In this document: positions 46,974 through 56,408 of the stretch, in pieces | Numbering within the stretch: position 1 is the stretch's first letter | How the letters are laid out: every line of letters begins with the position of its first letter | DNA from: CAZFLM01 sp964519955 | GTDB taxonomy: Bacteria > Armatimonadota > Chthonomonadetes > Chthonomonadales > CAJBBX01 | Direction: 5' to 3' | DNA: 64,000 nt | Assembly: GCA_964519955.1 (NCBI GenBank) | Contig: CAZFLM010000017.1 | Location: 30,145-94,144 of the forward strand | Notes under the pieces: model-generated | The model's database searches: none | What the model was told of the DNA's origin: nothing | Seen by the model: only the letters and a program-made list of their open reading frames with translations | Translations under genes and position numbers: made by a program

Positions 46974-49900
46974 ATGCGCATCCCGTCTGGCCCGATCGCC
47001 TTGCTCGCTACACTCGCCGTCGCCACCGCCGCCGCCGCGGCCAGCGCGCAGGCCGCCCCCGCGCCGAAGCGGCAAGCCGCCAAACCCGCCGCGAAGCAGG
47101 CCGCCAAGCCCAAGGGGCCGACCGTCGACCCGCGGTCGCTGGTGCCGGGCGTCGGCGGGCTCAAGCCCAAGCTCCCCACGCCCACCGGGCCGACGCTGGC
47201 GCCGACCGGCCCCGCGGCGGTTGCGGGGCCCCTGCCGGGGCTGCCGGGCACCTCGGGCGCAGGCCTGCGCGCGACGGCAACCAACCCGCTGATCTGCGGC
47301 GTGGATGCGGCATGGGGGCTCGGCGGGCAGCAGGCCGGGTGGGATCGGCAGGGCCAGGTGTGGGCGAAGCGGCTGGCGCAGACGCTGCGCGCGTCGAAGG
47401 CCACCGTGCTGCGGATCCGGATCGACTGGGCCTCGATCGAGAAGACGCGGGGCGTCTACGACTTCGCGGACGCCGACCGGTTCGTGCGGTTCTGCTCCGG
47501 GCTGAACGTACAGCTCGTGGCCACGGTGGGAAGCGCGCCGTCTTGGGCGCAGGACAACTCGCCCGAGGTGCTGCGCCTGTTCAAGAAGAAGGCCATGGAG
47601 CAGCTCCTGGCCGCGCGGGCGCCGCGCCCGGCATGCCTGCCGGACCTGGGGAGGTTCGCGCGCGCGTGCGCGATACGTTATAGAGAGCGCATCCGCCGAT
47701 GGGAGTTCTGGCCGGAGCCCGACAGCAGTGGCATGCCGGTGGTTGCGCGCGACGCGGCCGGGCGGCCGTCCGATGTGCAGTTCAGCGGCGACCCGCGGAC
47801 GTACGCCGATATGCTGAAGGTCTTCTCGACCAACATGCGGGCGGGCAACCCGGACGCGCTGATCGCGGTGGGCGGTCTGGCGGACGGGCGGCCGACTGTG
47901 GCGACCCGGTTCCTGGGCTCGCTGTACGCGAACGGCGCGCGGCCCTACTTCGACGCGGTGGCGATGCACCCCTACAGCCCGACGCGGCCCCTGGCGGTCG
48001 AGTGGGTTGACGCTGTGCGTGAGGTGATGGTGCGGAGCGGAGACACAGCGCGCGCCATCTGGGTGACCGAATGGGGCTGGCCGACGGGCACTGGCGGCAT
48101 CAGCGAGTTGCAGCAGGCGCGGTGGGTGAAGGAAGGGCTGGCGCTCCTTGCCGCGCGGCCGTACGTCGCGCTCGCCTGCTACCACGCGCTGAACGACTGG
48201 CGGACGGCGGAGGGTGCGGCGGGGATCGCGATGCCCTACGGTCTGGTGGCGGCGAACCTGACGCCGAAGCCGGCGCTGGCTGCGTTCGCGGACGTCTCCG
48301 CCGGCCAGGTGCCGCAGAGCGTTGAGACGGCGGGCGTCGAGCTGATGGCGCCCATGAAGGGCGAGGACGGCGCGGCCGCGCCGGAGCGCGTCACGGTGAA
48401 GGTGGACGCGGCGCACCCCGGGAACCCGCTCCAACCCATCTGGCAGGGCGTATCGCAGGCCTACGAGCTGAACGGGGCGCAGCTCATGGAGGGCTCCGCC
48501 GCCCGACTGGCCGAGTTGGGCGTGAAGCTGGTGCGATTCGACCCGTTCCCGGACCCTGGGTGCGTCGCGGCGCTGCCAGACGGGGCAACTCCTGGTGCGT
48601 TCGATCCGGCACGCATCGACTGGGCGTACACGGACCGCATGGTGGCGGCGATCGCCAAGGCGGGGGCCAAGCCGGTCTTCTGCTTCGCGACCATGCCGAC
48701 GGCGCTGTCCTCGCCGCAGGGCAACCCGCGCATGCCTCGCGACCCGAGCGAGTGGGCTGCGTTCGTGCAGGCGGCCGTGCGACGCTACGGCGCCGAGCGC
48801 GGGGGCGTCGCGTACTGGGAGCTGGGGAGCAGGCCCGATGACGGGTCGCTGGCCCTGCCGGAGTACCTGCGGCTGTACGACGTGTTCGCCCGCGCGGTGA
48901 CGGCTGCCGACGCAAAGGCGCTGGTGGGCGGTCCCGGCGTGGCCGGCAAGTCGGCGGAGTGGGTGAAAGCGCTGGCGGATCACTGCTCGCAGGCGGATGT
49001 GCCGCTGGCATTCGTGAGCTGGCAGTCGTACGGCGCATCGCCGGCGGACCTGGCGGCCCGCGTGCGCGAGTTCCGCGACACGCTCTCGGCGAACGGACGG
49101 CTGAAGAGCGTCGAGCTGTTGATCAGCGAGTGGAACCTGACGGACCGGCTCTCCGACGCGCACGACGGCCTGAGCGCCGCCACGTACGTGCTCTCCGCGG
49201 CGGAGCAGCTCGCGTCGGCGGGGCCGGTGACGGCATGCTTCCGCCAGGTGCGCGACGGCTCGGACATCCGGCGGCTGGGCGCGCGGTTCACGGGGCGCTG
49301 GGGGCTGCTGGCCAACGACGGGACGCCCAAGGCCGCGTACAACGCGATGAAGCTGCTGGGCAGGATGGGCGGCGCGCGGCTGAAGGCCGATACGGACGAC
49401 ACGGCGGTGCGCGTGCTGGCCTCGCGCGAGGGGAAGGCCGTCCGAGCGCTGCTGTGGTGCGCGGGCGGGGCGGCCGGAGCCGATGTGCCGGTCCAGGTGC
49501 AGATCAAGGGACTGCCCTGGAAGGACGCGGCTCGCGGCACGCTGTGGGTTCTGCACGAGCGGCTGGGCAATGCGCTGGTGGCTCCGGGGCGGGCCGAGCT
49601 GCGGGCGGCGGGCGGCTTCCAGGTGAACGGGCCGGACGCAGACATCTCGCTGGCGCTGCCGGCGGGCGGCGCCGCGCTGGTCGAGCTGGAGGCGGCTAGC
49701 GCGCCGCTGCGCATCAGCGCGTCGACGCAGGACTACGTCGTCTACTCCGGTTCGTCGGTCCGGGTCGAGGCCACGGTGCGCAACGCCGGGAGCGCGCGAG
49801 CGACGTTCACGCCAAAGCTGTCGTGCACCGACCGATCGCTGCAGGTGGAGGGCCCGGCTCCGCGGAGCACGTCGCTGGCCGCGGGCGACTCGGTCTCGCT

Positions 49901-50933
49901 GCAGTACGACGTGCTGATCCCGCCGCCGCACGCGCTGGACCAGGAGACCATCGAGCTGGCGTGCGGCGAGGCCAGGGCTTCGCTGCAGGTGCGCATCGCG
50001 AGCCCGGTTTCGGTGACGCTCGATGCCGCGCGCGCCGACGTGAAGCGGCCTGGCGCGCCGCCGGACAGCCTCGACGGGACCGCGACGGCCAGGCTCACGC
50101 TCACGAACCACTCGGGCGCCCGGACCTCGGCAACGCTGGTATGCGGGAAGACGCAGCAGACGGTGACCATTGGGCCGAAGGCGAAGAGCGCCGCAGACGT
50201 GACGCTGCAGCCCCCGAGCAACCAGCCTGGCAACTACTCCGTACCGGTGCGCGTGCTCATCGGCGACCGGCCGGACTTCGAGATGAACGTGGCTGTCGGA
50301 GTGCCGGTGCTGTGTCGATACGCGAGCACAACGCCGCGGATCAACGGGGACCTGGCTGAGTGGGCGGAGGCCTTCCCGACAGCGCTCGACCGCGGCGAGA
50401 TGGTGCGAGAGAAGACGTGGGGCGGCCTGGGGGACCTGAGCGCGCTCGTGTTCACCATGTGGGACGAGCGGTGCCTGTACGTGGCGGCTAGCGTGAACGA
50501 CGACGTCGACTATCAGCCCTATCCGCTTGCCAGGATGGCGCAGGGCGATTCGCTGCAGATCGCCATCGATGCGCTGCGCGACGCGGCGCCGGACGCGGCG
50601 GGCTACTCGGAGAGCGACCACGAGTTCATCCTGGGCATGGTCGCTGGACGGCCAACGGCCTGCCGGCTGGCCGGGCCGAAGACGAAGAGCCTCGGACCGA
50701 TGCCGGGCGTTCAGGTCGCGGTGCGGCGCGTGGGCAGCCGGACGATCTACGAAGCCGCCATCCCGTGGGCGGAACTGGGGCCCGCGAAGCCGAAGGACGG
50801 CGCGGCAATCGGCTTCTCGGTGCTGCTGAACGACAATGACGGGAAGGGCCGCGGCACGATGGAACTGACGCCGGGCATGGCCGCGGAGAAGGCGCCGGGG
50901 CGGTTCCTGGCGCTGCGGCTGGCCAAGCCATAG
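46974..50933 (+). CDS. Secreted GH39-like enzyme with tandem barrels and C-terminal CBM9-like domain
   Basis: A 1319-residue exported protein. A signal peptide and Ala/Lys/Pro linker precede TIM barrel 1 (about residues 105-440), with LRIRIDWASIEKTRGVYDFA, acid/base candidate Glu248 in WEFWPEPD and nucleophile candidate Glu366 in VTEWGWP. Barrel 2 (about 485-800) repeats the plan (KLVRFDPFPD, WELGSRPDD, LLISEWNLTD with Glu719), but the acid/base position is Arg620, so it is probably inactive. Ig-like domains follow, and from about residue 1115 a CBM9-like domain (INGDLAEWAEAFPTALDRGE, DERCLYVAASVNDD, GDSLQIAID). The GH39/GH5-type clan A fold is clear but the substrate is unknown; xylan or arabinan side chains are guesses. 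GGAGG lies six bases before the ATG. Confidence 0.85.
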   Translation: MRIPSGPIALLATLAVATAAAAASAQAAPAPKRQAAKPAAKQAAKPKGPTVDPRSLVPGVGGLKPKLPTPTGPTLAPTGPAAVAGPLPGLPGTSGAGLRATATNPLICGVDAAWGLGGQQAGWDRQGQVWAKRLAQTLRASKATVLRIRIDWASIEKTRGVYDFADADRFVRFCSGLNVQLVATVGSAPSWAQDNSPEVLRLFKKKAMEQLLAARAPRPACLPDLGRFARACAIRYRERIRRWEFWPEPDSSGMPVVARDAAGRPSDVQFSGDPRTYADMLKVFSTNMRAGNPDALIAVGGLADGRPTVATRFLGSLYANGARPYFDAVAMHPYSPTRPLAVEWVDAVREVMVRSGDTARAIWVTEWGWPTGTGGISELQQARWVKEGLALLAARPYVALACYHALNDWRTAEGAAGIAMPYGLVAANLTPKPALAAFADVSAGQVPQSVETAGVELMAPMKGEDGAAAPERVTVKVDAAHPGNPLQPIWQGVSQAYELNGAQLMEGSAARLAELGVKLVRFDPFPDPGCVAALPDGATPGAFDPARIDWAYTDRMVAAIAKAGAKPVFCFATMPTALSSPQGNPRMPRDPSEWAAFVQAAVRRYGAERGGVAYWELGSRPDDGSLALPEYLRLYDVFARAVTAADAKALVGGPGVAGKSAEWVKALADHCSQADVPLAFVSWQSYGASPADLAARVREFRDTLSANGRLKSVELLISEWNLTDRLSDAHDGLSAATYVLSAAEQLASAGPVTACFRQVRDGSDIRRLGARFTGRWGLLANDGTPKAAYNAMKLLGRMGGARLKADTDDTAVRVLASREGKAVRALLWCAGGAAGADVPVQVQIKGLPWKDAARGTLWVLHERLGNALVAPGRAELRAAGGFQVNGPDADISLALPAGGAALVELEAASAPLRISASTQDYVVYSGSSVRVEATVRNAGSARATFTPKLSCTDRSLQVEGPAPRSTSLAAGDSVSLQYDVLIPPPHALDQETIELACGEARASLQVRIASPVSVTLDAARADVKRPGAPPDSLDGTATARLTLTNHSGARTSATLVCGKTQQTVTIGPKAKSAADVTLQPPSNQPGNYSVPVRVLIGDRPDFEMNVAVGVPVLCRYASTTPRINGDLAEWAEAFPTALDRGEMVREKTWGGLGDLSALVFTMWDERCLYVAASVNDDVDYQPYPLARMAQGDSLQIAIDALRDAAPDAAGYSESDHEFILGMVAGRPTACRLAGPKTKSLGPMPGVQVAVRRVGSRTIYEAAIPWAELGPAKPKDGAAIGFSVLLNDNDGKGRGTMELTPGMAAEKAPGRFLALRLAKP

Positions 50934-50951
50934 ACGACCCCGCGAGGGCGC

Positions 50952-51710
50952 TCAGGCGCCGCCGGGGCCGGGCTCGTCGAGGCCGCGTAGGAGCATCTCG
51001 CAGAGCACCCGGTTCGTCTGCTCGCCGTCGGCCAGGGGCTCGTGCAGGGCGAACAGGCGGATCGCGTCCTCATAGTGGCGGCGGGCGCGCGCTGGCTGGT
51101 CTAGCTCGTGGTGGTAGAGGCCGGCCAGGCGGAAGTGGCACGAGGCGACCTGCAGCTCCTCGCCGGGGAGGCGCGCGTAGAGGTCGAGGGCCGCGGTGTA
51201 CCGCTCGGCGGACGGCGTGAAGCGGTCGCGGCGCTGCAGGATGGTGCCGAGCTGGAAGAGCATGGCGGCGCGCTCGGCTTCGGCGCCCTCGCGCGCGGCG
51301 AGCTGGCGCAGGTCGCGGTCGTAGCGGGCGATGAGGAGATCGAGGCGCTCTTCGGGGCGGCGGAAGAGGCCTCGCACACCCAGGACGATCAGCCTGGCGC
51401 ACTCGCGGGCGTCGGCCTCGGCATCGGGCAGGCGACCGTAGGCGTCGACGGCCTCCTGGTAGGCCTGCATTGCTTCGGGCAGGCGATCGGCCTCGATGAG
51501 GGTCTCCGCGAGCGTCCTGCAGCAGTCGGCGCGGGCCCGGGTGATCGCCTCGTCGGGCTCCTCGACAGCCGCGTAGACCACGGCGGCGGCCTGCAGATCC
51601 GCAACGGCCTCGCCCAGATTGCCGCGATCGCGCGCCTCTCGCGCGTGCCGGGTCAGGTCGGCGGCGCGGGCGATGGCGACAGACTGGCCCGGGTTGTCCT
51701 CGGAGTTCAT
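50952..51710 (-). CDS. TPR-repeat protein
   Basis: A 252-residue cytoplasmic protein built of tetratricopeptide-type helical pairs: AREARDRGNLGEAVADLQAA, LAETLIEADRLPEAMQAYQE, FQLGTILQRRDRFTPSAERY and YHHELDQPARARRHYEDAIR. The last units keep the small-large-aromatic pattern of TPRs. No enzymatic or membrane part is present. Its ribosome-binding region is followed upstream by a hairpin-repeat copy (51719-51757), which lies between it and the ThuA-like gene. A protein-interaction role is likely, but the partner is unknown. Confidence 0.8.
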   Translation of the reverse strand: MNSEDNPGQSVAIARAADLTRHAREARDRGNLGEAVADLQAAAVVYAAVEEPDEAITRARADCCRTLAETLIEADRLPEAMQAYQEAVDAYGRLPDAEADARECARLIVLGVRGLFRRPEERLDLLIARYDRDLRQLAAREGAEAERAAMLFQLGTILQRRDRFTPSAERYTAALDLYARLPGEELQVASCHFRLAGLYHHELDQPARARRHYEDAIRLFALHEPLADGEQTNRVLCEMLLRGLDEPGPGGA

Positions 51711-51718
51711 CGGTCAGT

Positions 51719-51757
51719 CCTACCGGACGGGCAGGGACGCCCGTCCCCACCAGGGCG
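51719..51757. repeat. Solitary hairpin-repeat copy
   Basis: CCGGACGGGCAGGGACGCCC followed by GTCCCCACCAGGGCGCTC: the perfect-stem form of the repeat, lying between the start of the TPR gene and the end of the ThuA-like gene. Confidence 0.8.
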
Positions 51758-51771
51758 CTCGGCACGGTAGC

Positions 51772-52488
51772 TCAGGAGCGCTTGGCGCACCAGAGGATCG
51801 CGTTGGCCAGGACCTTCTGGACCGGCTCGACGTGGTAGGTTGGCGCGGTCTCGTGGCCCGGGCGGAAGTAGAAGACGCGCCCGCATCCCTGGCCCTGGTC
51901 GGCGGCGGCGCCAACGGTCCAGCAGAGGCCGCTGGGGAACGTCTTGCCATCCAGCGGGAAGTGGCTCTGCAGGACCATGACCAGCGGCGCGGGCACGTCG
52001 AACGGGGCGCCGTACATCTCCTCGCCGTCGAGCACGAAGTCGCCGATGCCCTCCGCGATCGGGTGCCAGGGCGCAGCGATGCGGATGGCCTCCTTCTCCA
52101 GCGGGTCCGTCTCGCGCCACCCTCCGTTCAGGTCGCCGGTGCCCTCGATGGCGCGCTTGAACACCTTGGAGTGGTGGGCGGAATGCAGCGCGACTAGCCC
52201 CATGCCGCGCTCGCGCACGTGGCGGACGACGCGATCGGCGGTCTCGTCGGTTACCTGGGCGTGCCGCAGGTGGCCCCACCAGACGAGCACATCCGTCGAG
52301 GCGAGGGCGTCTTCGCCGCAGCCCTGCTCCGGGTGGTCGAGGTTGGCACACCGCGCGACGATATGGCCGCCCCCCTGCTTTACGACGCCCTCGGCCACCG
52401 CCCCGTTGATGCTCGCCGGGTAGATGGACTTGGGCGCGTGCGCGGGCGCTTCATCCCACACCAAGACACGAACCGGATCGACTGGCAT
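51772..52488 (-). CDS. ThuA-like domain protein
   Basis: A 238-residue protein of the ThuA family (flavodoxin/GATase1-like fold), related to the trehalose-utilisation protein. Typical blocks are RVLVWDEAPAH, ALASTDVLVWWGHLRHAQV, RGMGLVALHSAHHSKVFKR, HPIAEGIGDFVLDGEEMYG and CGRVFYFRPGHETAPTY. ThuA proteins take part in trehalose or other sugar oxidation (3-keto-sugar metabolism), but the biochemical role of stand-alone members is poorly known. AAGGAG precedes the ATG at 52488. Variant hairpin repeats lie directly upstream. It sits between a TPR gene and a GH42-like glycosidase. Confidence 0.9.
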   Translation of the reverse strand: MPVDPVRVLVWDEAPAHAPKSIYPASINGAVAEGVVKQGGGHIVARCANLDHPEQGCGEDALASTDVLVWWGHLRHAQVTDETADRVVRHVRERGMGLVALHSAHHSKVFKRAIEGTGDLNGGWRETDPLEKEAIRIAAPWHPIAEGIGDFVLDGEEMYGAPFDVPAPLVMVLQSHFPLDGKTFPSGLCWTVGAAADQGQGCGRVFYFRPGHETAPTYHVEPVQKVLANAILWCAKRS

Positions 52489-52552
52489 TGCTGTCTCCTT
52501 CGATGGATCTCTCTTCGCCACTCCACGCTGGACGTGCCCAAGGTCGCACGGG

Positions 52553-52602
52553 ACAGGCACGGAGGCCGAACTGGACGGGCACGGAGGCCCATCCTACCGC
52601 GG
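52553..52602. repeat. Two adjacent variant hairpin-repeat copies
   Basis: GGGACAGGCACGGAGGCC and TGGACGGGCACGGAGGCCCA then TCCTACCGCGGCG: the CACGGAG variant also seen at 4871. They lie upstream of the ThuA-like gene and just before the end of the GH42-like gene. Confidence 0.7.
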
Positions 52603-52625
52603 CGCGTTCGTGCGGGTCGGGTCGA

Positions 52626-55600
52626 CTAATGCGGCGCGCGCATGCCACCTACGCGCAGCAGACGGAACTCCAGCGGGGCGAGGGTCAGCCTACCGCTGAC
52701 GGGCTTGCCGGTCAGGATGTCCACCCCGGCGACAGGGCCCGACTTGTCGGTAACGCTCACGGTGACCGGCTGGTTCCGGTAGTTAACGATATCGACGATG
52801 CGTGCCCCGTCCAGCGTGCCACAGCGCGTCTCGACGAGGGTCACACCCAGATGACCGGAGCGCCCGACCTCGCGCACCGTGACCGGGCTCGCGACACGGA
52901 AGCCGGCCAACAGCGAGGGCAGCGCATCCTGGAACTCCGCGAAGCCGGTCTTGCCATAGATGTACCTAAGCGTGCGGGCCGGCGTCGGCGGCGTCGCCGC
53001 AGCGTCGTACTCGTCGTGGGCCAGCACGTCGCTGCCGACATAGACAAGCCGGCTCTTGAGCTTCGCCAGCGCGGCGAGGGCGCGGCGCGAGAGGTGGCGC
53101 ATGCTGGGCACGAGGACCACCCGCGCCGCGGGCACGATGCCGTCCTCAAGCTGGCGCTCCGTGACGAAGCCCGCCTTCAGGCCGTTGTAGGTCAGCGCGA
53201 GGTACAGCTTCTGGGCGCAGTCGGTGGCCGCGCCGCCATCCCATACCAGGGAGGTGACGCTCTGCAGGATGACGGCGTCGAAAGGCGCACGCTGGATGGC
53301 GGTCACCTCGCGGGCGGCGCGGTTCAGGTCGTAGTTGACCAGGCCCACCGCCTCGGCGCACTCGGGGCGGTGCATAATGCTGCCCGCGAAGTCGCTCTTG
53401 CGGTCGAACGTGCGCTCCCACACCCAGACCGTCGTCGCGCCCTGCCCGTGGATGGCCGCCTGCCAGAGGGCCGTGCGGACATGCTGGGCCGGCACCCAGC
53501 GCGTGTCCCGATCCGCGATGATGTGGTTCTCGGTGTTGAACACCGGGCCGGGGTTGACGGACTTCTGCAGGTCGTGGCTGATGGCGTTGCCTTCCCAGCC
53601 CTGCGCCTGAGCGGAGTACTCCTGCCCGAACACGTGCATGTTCGCGGAGTCGTTGCCATTGATCTGGCTGAACTTGCCGAACAGGTAGGGATCGACGCCG
53701 TAGTGCACGTTGCTCGGCTCGTTCATGGTCCAGGTCATCGCCTTGGCGTGGACCGGCAGGTTGGGCGCCACGGCGTGGACGGCGTCGGCCAGCATGGTGT
53801 GCCAGGCGGCAAACTCGTCCTGGTTGAAGCGGATGTAGTCCATCCACGCGGGACTGGGCGTGCGGCCTCCGAACGGGTTCGGCAGCGGGATCGCGTCGAA
53901 CGACGCGTGCGAGGTTCCCCAGCGCTTGTTGAGGCCCGCCACGTCGCCGTGGGTCTTGGCGAGCCAGGCATGCCAGGAGGCCGTGGCGTACTCGCAGGGC
54001 TCCTCGGCGTTGACGGGCTCGTTGGAGAGGCAGATGGAGTGCAGCGCCGGGTGGTTCTTCAGCGGCTCGATGGCGATGTGCAGGAAGCGCTGCAACAGGT
54101 CGCGGCCCTCCGGCGCGTGGATGCAGTAGTTGAGGAAGCCCTCGCGGCGCTTGCGCAACTGCGGCCACCGCTGGTAGGCCCAGTCCGGCATGTAGTGCGG
54201 GCTCACGAGCAGGCAGACCATCACGCCGGCCTTCTGGGCGCGGTCGAGAACGCCGAGCATGCGCTTCATCGGCTCGGTGTTGGTCTCGCCGTCCTGTGGG
54301 AAGACGGAGTTGGGGCCGAACTCGATCTGGATGATGTTGCAGCCGTACGCGGGCCACTTCTCCATGTCGTCGACGACCCGGCCGAAGTGGCCATATCCGT
54401 TGAAGAATACCGGCCAATCTTGCACTATCTTGCCATCGGGACGGCGGACAGGGGCGAGGAACGAGCCTCCCTGGACCTTTGGGCGGACGCTGGCGGCGCG
54501 CTGGGGGACCTTCGGGAAGGGGCCACCAGCCTTGAGCTGGGCGGCGAGCCGGGCGGCCATGCGCTCCATATCGCCGAGCTGCTGGATGGCGCGCCGGGTC
54601 TCGTGCTCGACGTCCTCGCGCGCGTACCGGACGAAGTTGTCGAGCACGGTAAGCGTGACCAGTGGGTACGCGACGTCGACCTTGCGCTTGCGCGCCGCCG
54701 CGAGTTGGGCATGGAGGCCAGGGAGCCGCTTCTCGATGGCGGCGATGCGTGCGAGCGCCCCCTCAGAGGAGTAGAACGTCACCGGCGCGCGGTCGACCAG
54801 GCGGGTTCCGCCCACGTTCGCCTCGAGGACCAACTCACGGGGCTTGTCGGAGGCGCCGCGGGCCTCGCCAAGGACGGTCACGCGCCAGAAGCCGGGCTCG
54901 AGCTGCTGCGTGCGCTTGACGCCGCTCCCATCGAGGGTAGCCGTCAGGGTCGCGGGCCCGCCCGGCCCCTGGGCCAGGTACGAGACGCGGAACGGGCCGT
55001 CACCGTCGATATCCGCGTGCGGCGTGGCCGGGGCGAGGTCGAAGGCGGGCGCCTCGCCGGCATCGCTCGCGAACGGCGTGGCCTCGCTGCCCTCCTCCAG
55101 CTTCACGTCGTCGATCCACAGGCCGCGCGTCTGGCTCTCGGTGCCAAATCGAACGACAAGGTCACGATCGCCCTCGCCGGGGGTAAAAGTGACTGAGACC
55201 CGCCGCCATTCGCTGCCGGTGGTGGGCGCCTGTGTACGGAACTGCCAGTCGTGGCCACAGATCATCGAGAGGATTCCGGGCGACTGCGAGCGGAACCAGG
55301 CACTAAATGTATAGGGCTTGCCCGGGACAACCTGTACACCTTCTAGGCGCCAGAGCATGCCGTAGATATGCGGGCCGAAGGGCGTGCCGTTGGTGATCCT
55401 GACACTGCGCTTACCGGAGTGAACCACACTCTCGTCGACGGTGCAGGTTGCGTCCGTGTTGCGCTTGTCCCACCCCCAGCCGCTCGGGAAGGGGCGCTCG
55501 TCGAGCTGCTCGAACCCGCCGTTCGTCAGCAGGTTCGGGTTCGGCGCGACGCGCTCCAGCTCGATGGCTGTGATGCGGACGGCAGGCGGCGATTGCGGCT

Positions 55601-55643
55601 GAGGCAAGAACGCGAGGAGCGCGACGGCGGCCCATCCCCACAT
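52626..55643 (-). CDS. Secreted GH42-like beta-galactosidase with N-terminal CBM4/9-type domain
   Basis: A 1005-residue exported enzyme. After a short signal peptide (MWGWAAVALLAFLPQPQS), a carbohydrate-binding jelly roll occupies about residues 30-190 (NLLTNGGFEQLDE, SGKRSVRITN, GLWIDDVKLEEGS). A beta domain and helices follow, then the GH-A barrel from about residue 420 (WPVFFNGYGHFG, IIQIEFGPNSVF). Acid/base candidate Glu542 lies in LSNEPVNAEE and nucleophile candidate Glu705 in VFNTENH. A trimerisation-like alpha/beta domain (RVVLVPSMRHLSRRALAAL) and a C-terminal beta domain complete the GH42 plan. The activity is presumably on beta-galactosides or related glycosides of plant or algal polymers. 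TAGGAGA precedes the ATG at 55643. Confidence 0.87.
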   Translation of the reverse strand: MWGWAAVALLAFLPQPQSPPAVRITAIELERVAPNPNLLTNGGFEQLDERPFPSGWGWDKRNTDATCTVDESVVHSGKRSVRITNGTPFGPHIYGMLWRLEGVQVVPGKPYTFSAWFRSQSPGILSMICGHDWQFRTQAPTTGSEWRRVSVTFTPGEGDRDLVVRFGTESQTRGLWIDDVKLEEGSEATPFASDAGEAPAFDLAPATPHADIDGDGPFRVSYLAQGPGGPATLTATLDGSGVKRTQQLEPGFWRVTVLGEARGASDKPRELVLEANVGGTRLVDRAPVTFYSSEGALARIAAIEKRLPGLHAQLAAARKRKVDVAYPLVTLTVLDNFVRYAREDVEHETRRAIQQLGDMERMAARLAAQLKAGGPFPKVPQRAASVRPKVQGGSFLAPVRRPDGKIVQDWPVFFNGYGHFGRVVDDMEKWPAYGCNIIQIEFGPNSVFPQDGETNTEPMKRMLGVLDRAQKAGVMVCLLVSPHYMPDWAYQRWPQLRKRREGFLNYCIHAPEGRDLLQRFLHIAIEPLKNHPALHSICLSNEPVNAEEPCEYATASWHAWLAKTHGDVAGLNKRWGTSHASFDAIPLPNPFGGRTPSPAWMDYIRFNQDEFAAWHTMLADAVHAVAPNLPVHAKAMTWTMNEPSNVHYGVDPYLFGKFSQINGNDSANMHVFGQEYSAQAQGWEGNAISHDLQKSVNPGPVFNTENHIIADRDTRWVPAQHVRTALWQAAIHGQGATTVWVWERTFDRKSDFAGSIMHRPECAEAVGLVNYDLNRAAREVTAIQRAPFDAVILQSVTSLVWDGGAATDCAQKLYLALTYNGLKAGFVTERQLEDGIVPAARVVLVPSMRHLSRRALAALAKLKSRLVYVGSDVLAHDEYDAAATPPTPARTLRYIYGKTGFAEFQDALPSLLAGFRVASPVTVREVGRSGHLGVTLVETRCGTLDGARIVDIVNYRNQPVTVSVTDKSGPVAGVDILTGKPVSGRLTLAPLEFRLLRVGGMRAPH

Positions 55644-55822
55644 GGCGGCATCTCCTAGGCTGAGGTTGGCGCGAGACGGGCCGGCGCGCGGGCCACCAAA
55701 CGCCGCGACACGCGCACCGTCTATCACGCGGGGCAGTCTGCTCAGATTGTACCTGGCGGGCGCCGGCAGGTGGCAGATGGGCCCGCGGCGAAACACGAGG
55801 TGTCTCGGGGAGCGCGAAGGGC

Positions 55823-56359
55823 ATGCGAACAGCGCGTCATGACAACGAACTGACGGTCCAGCGAGCCCACCTGATGATCGGGCGCGGCAAGCTGGAGGAG
55901 GCCGAGCGCTTGCTTCGGCAGCTACAGGCGCAGGCCCCGGATGCCGAGGTCGATGCCATGCTGGCGGCGATCCGGGAGCGGCGCTACGACGCCAAGCGCG
56001 ACTCGGAGCGGCGGCGGGGAATACGGTACACGCTTGGCATACAGACGAGCTGGGGACGCCTCTGCTGGACGGTAGGCGCGATCTGCGCGCTGGTCTGGGG
56101 CATCTGGCGGACGGCGGAGAGCGTGTCGCTGGGCAGCGAGCAGGGATACGGCACGCTCGTCACCAGCACATGGCGAGGCAGATATGGGAGCGAGCACACC
56201 TACACGCGCCCGGTCTTCGCCGACGTGGCCCTGTACGCCCTGCTGGCGGTCGGCGGCGTGGCGGGGCTGGGCGTCGTGCGCTACGCCTCTCGCGGGGCGG
56301 CTGCCTGGGAAGAGCTGGACGCGCCGGACAACACGAGCAGCACCGACTGGATGATATAG
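55823..56359 (+). CDS. Hypothetical membrane protein with TPR-like N-terminus
   Basis: A 178-residue protein. The first 50 residues form a TPR-like helical hairpin (LMIGRGKLEEAERLLRQLQA then DAEVDAMLAAIRERR). Two membrane helices follow, GRLCWTVGAICALVWGIW and VALYALLAVGGVAGLGVV, separated by a 45-residue loop. The short C-terminal tail is acidic (EELDAPDN). AAGGG precedes the ATG. It is a single gene diverging from the GH42-like gene and converging on the DUF4276 gene. No known family was recognised. Confidence 0.65.
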   Translation: MRTARHDNELTVQRAHLMIGRGKLEEAERLLRQLQAQAPDAEVDAMLAAIRERRYDAKRDSERRRGIRYTLGIQTSWGRLCWTVGAICALVWGIWRTAESVSLGSEQGYGTLVTSTWRGRYGSEHTYTRPVFADVALYALLAVGGVAGLGVVRYASRGAAAWEELDAPDNTSSTDWMI

Positions 56360-56408
56360 GCCTGGCGACCGGCGGGCTAGGCCGAACCGAGCGACGAACG
56401 GGCCGACG

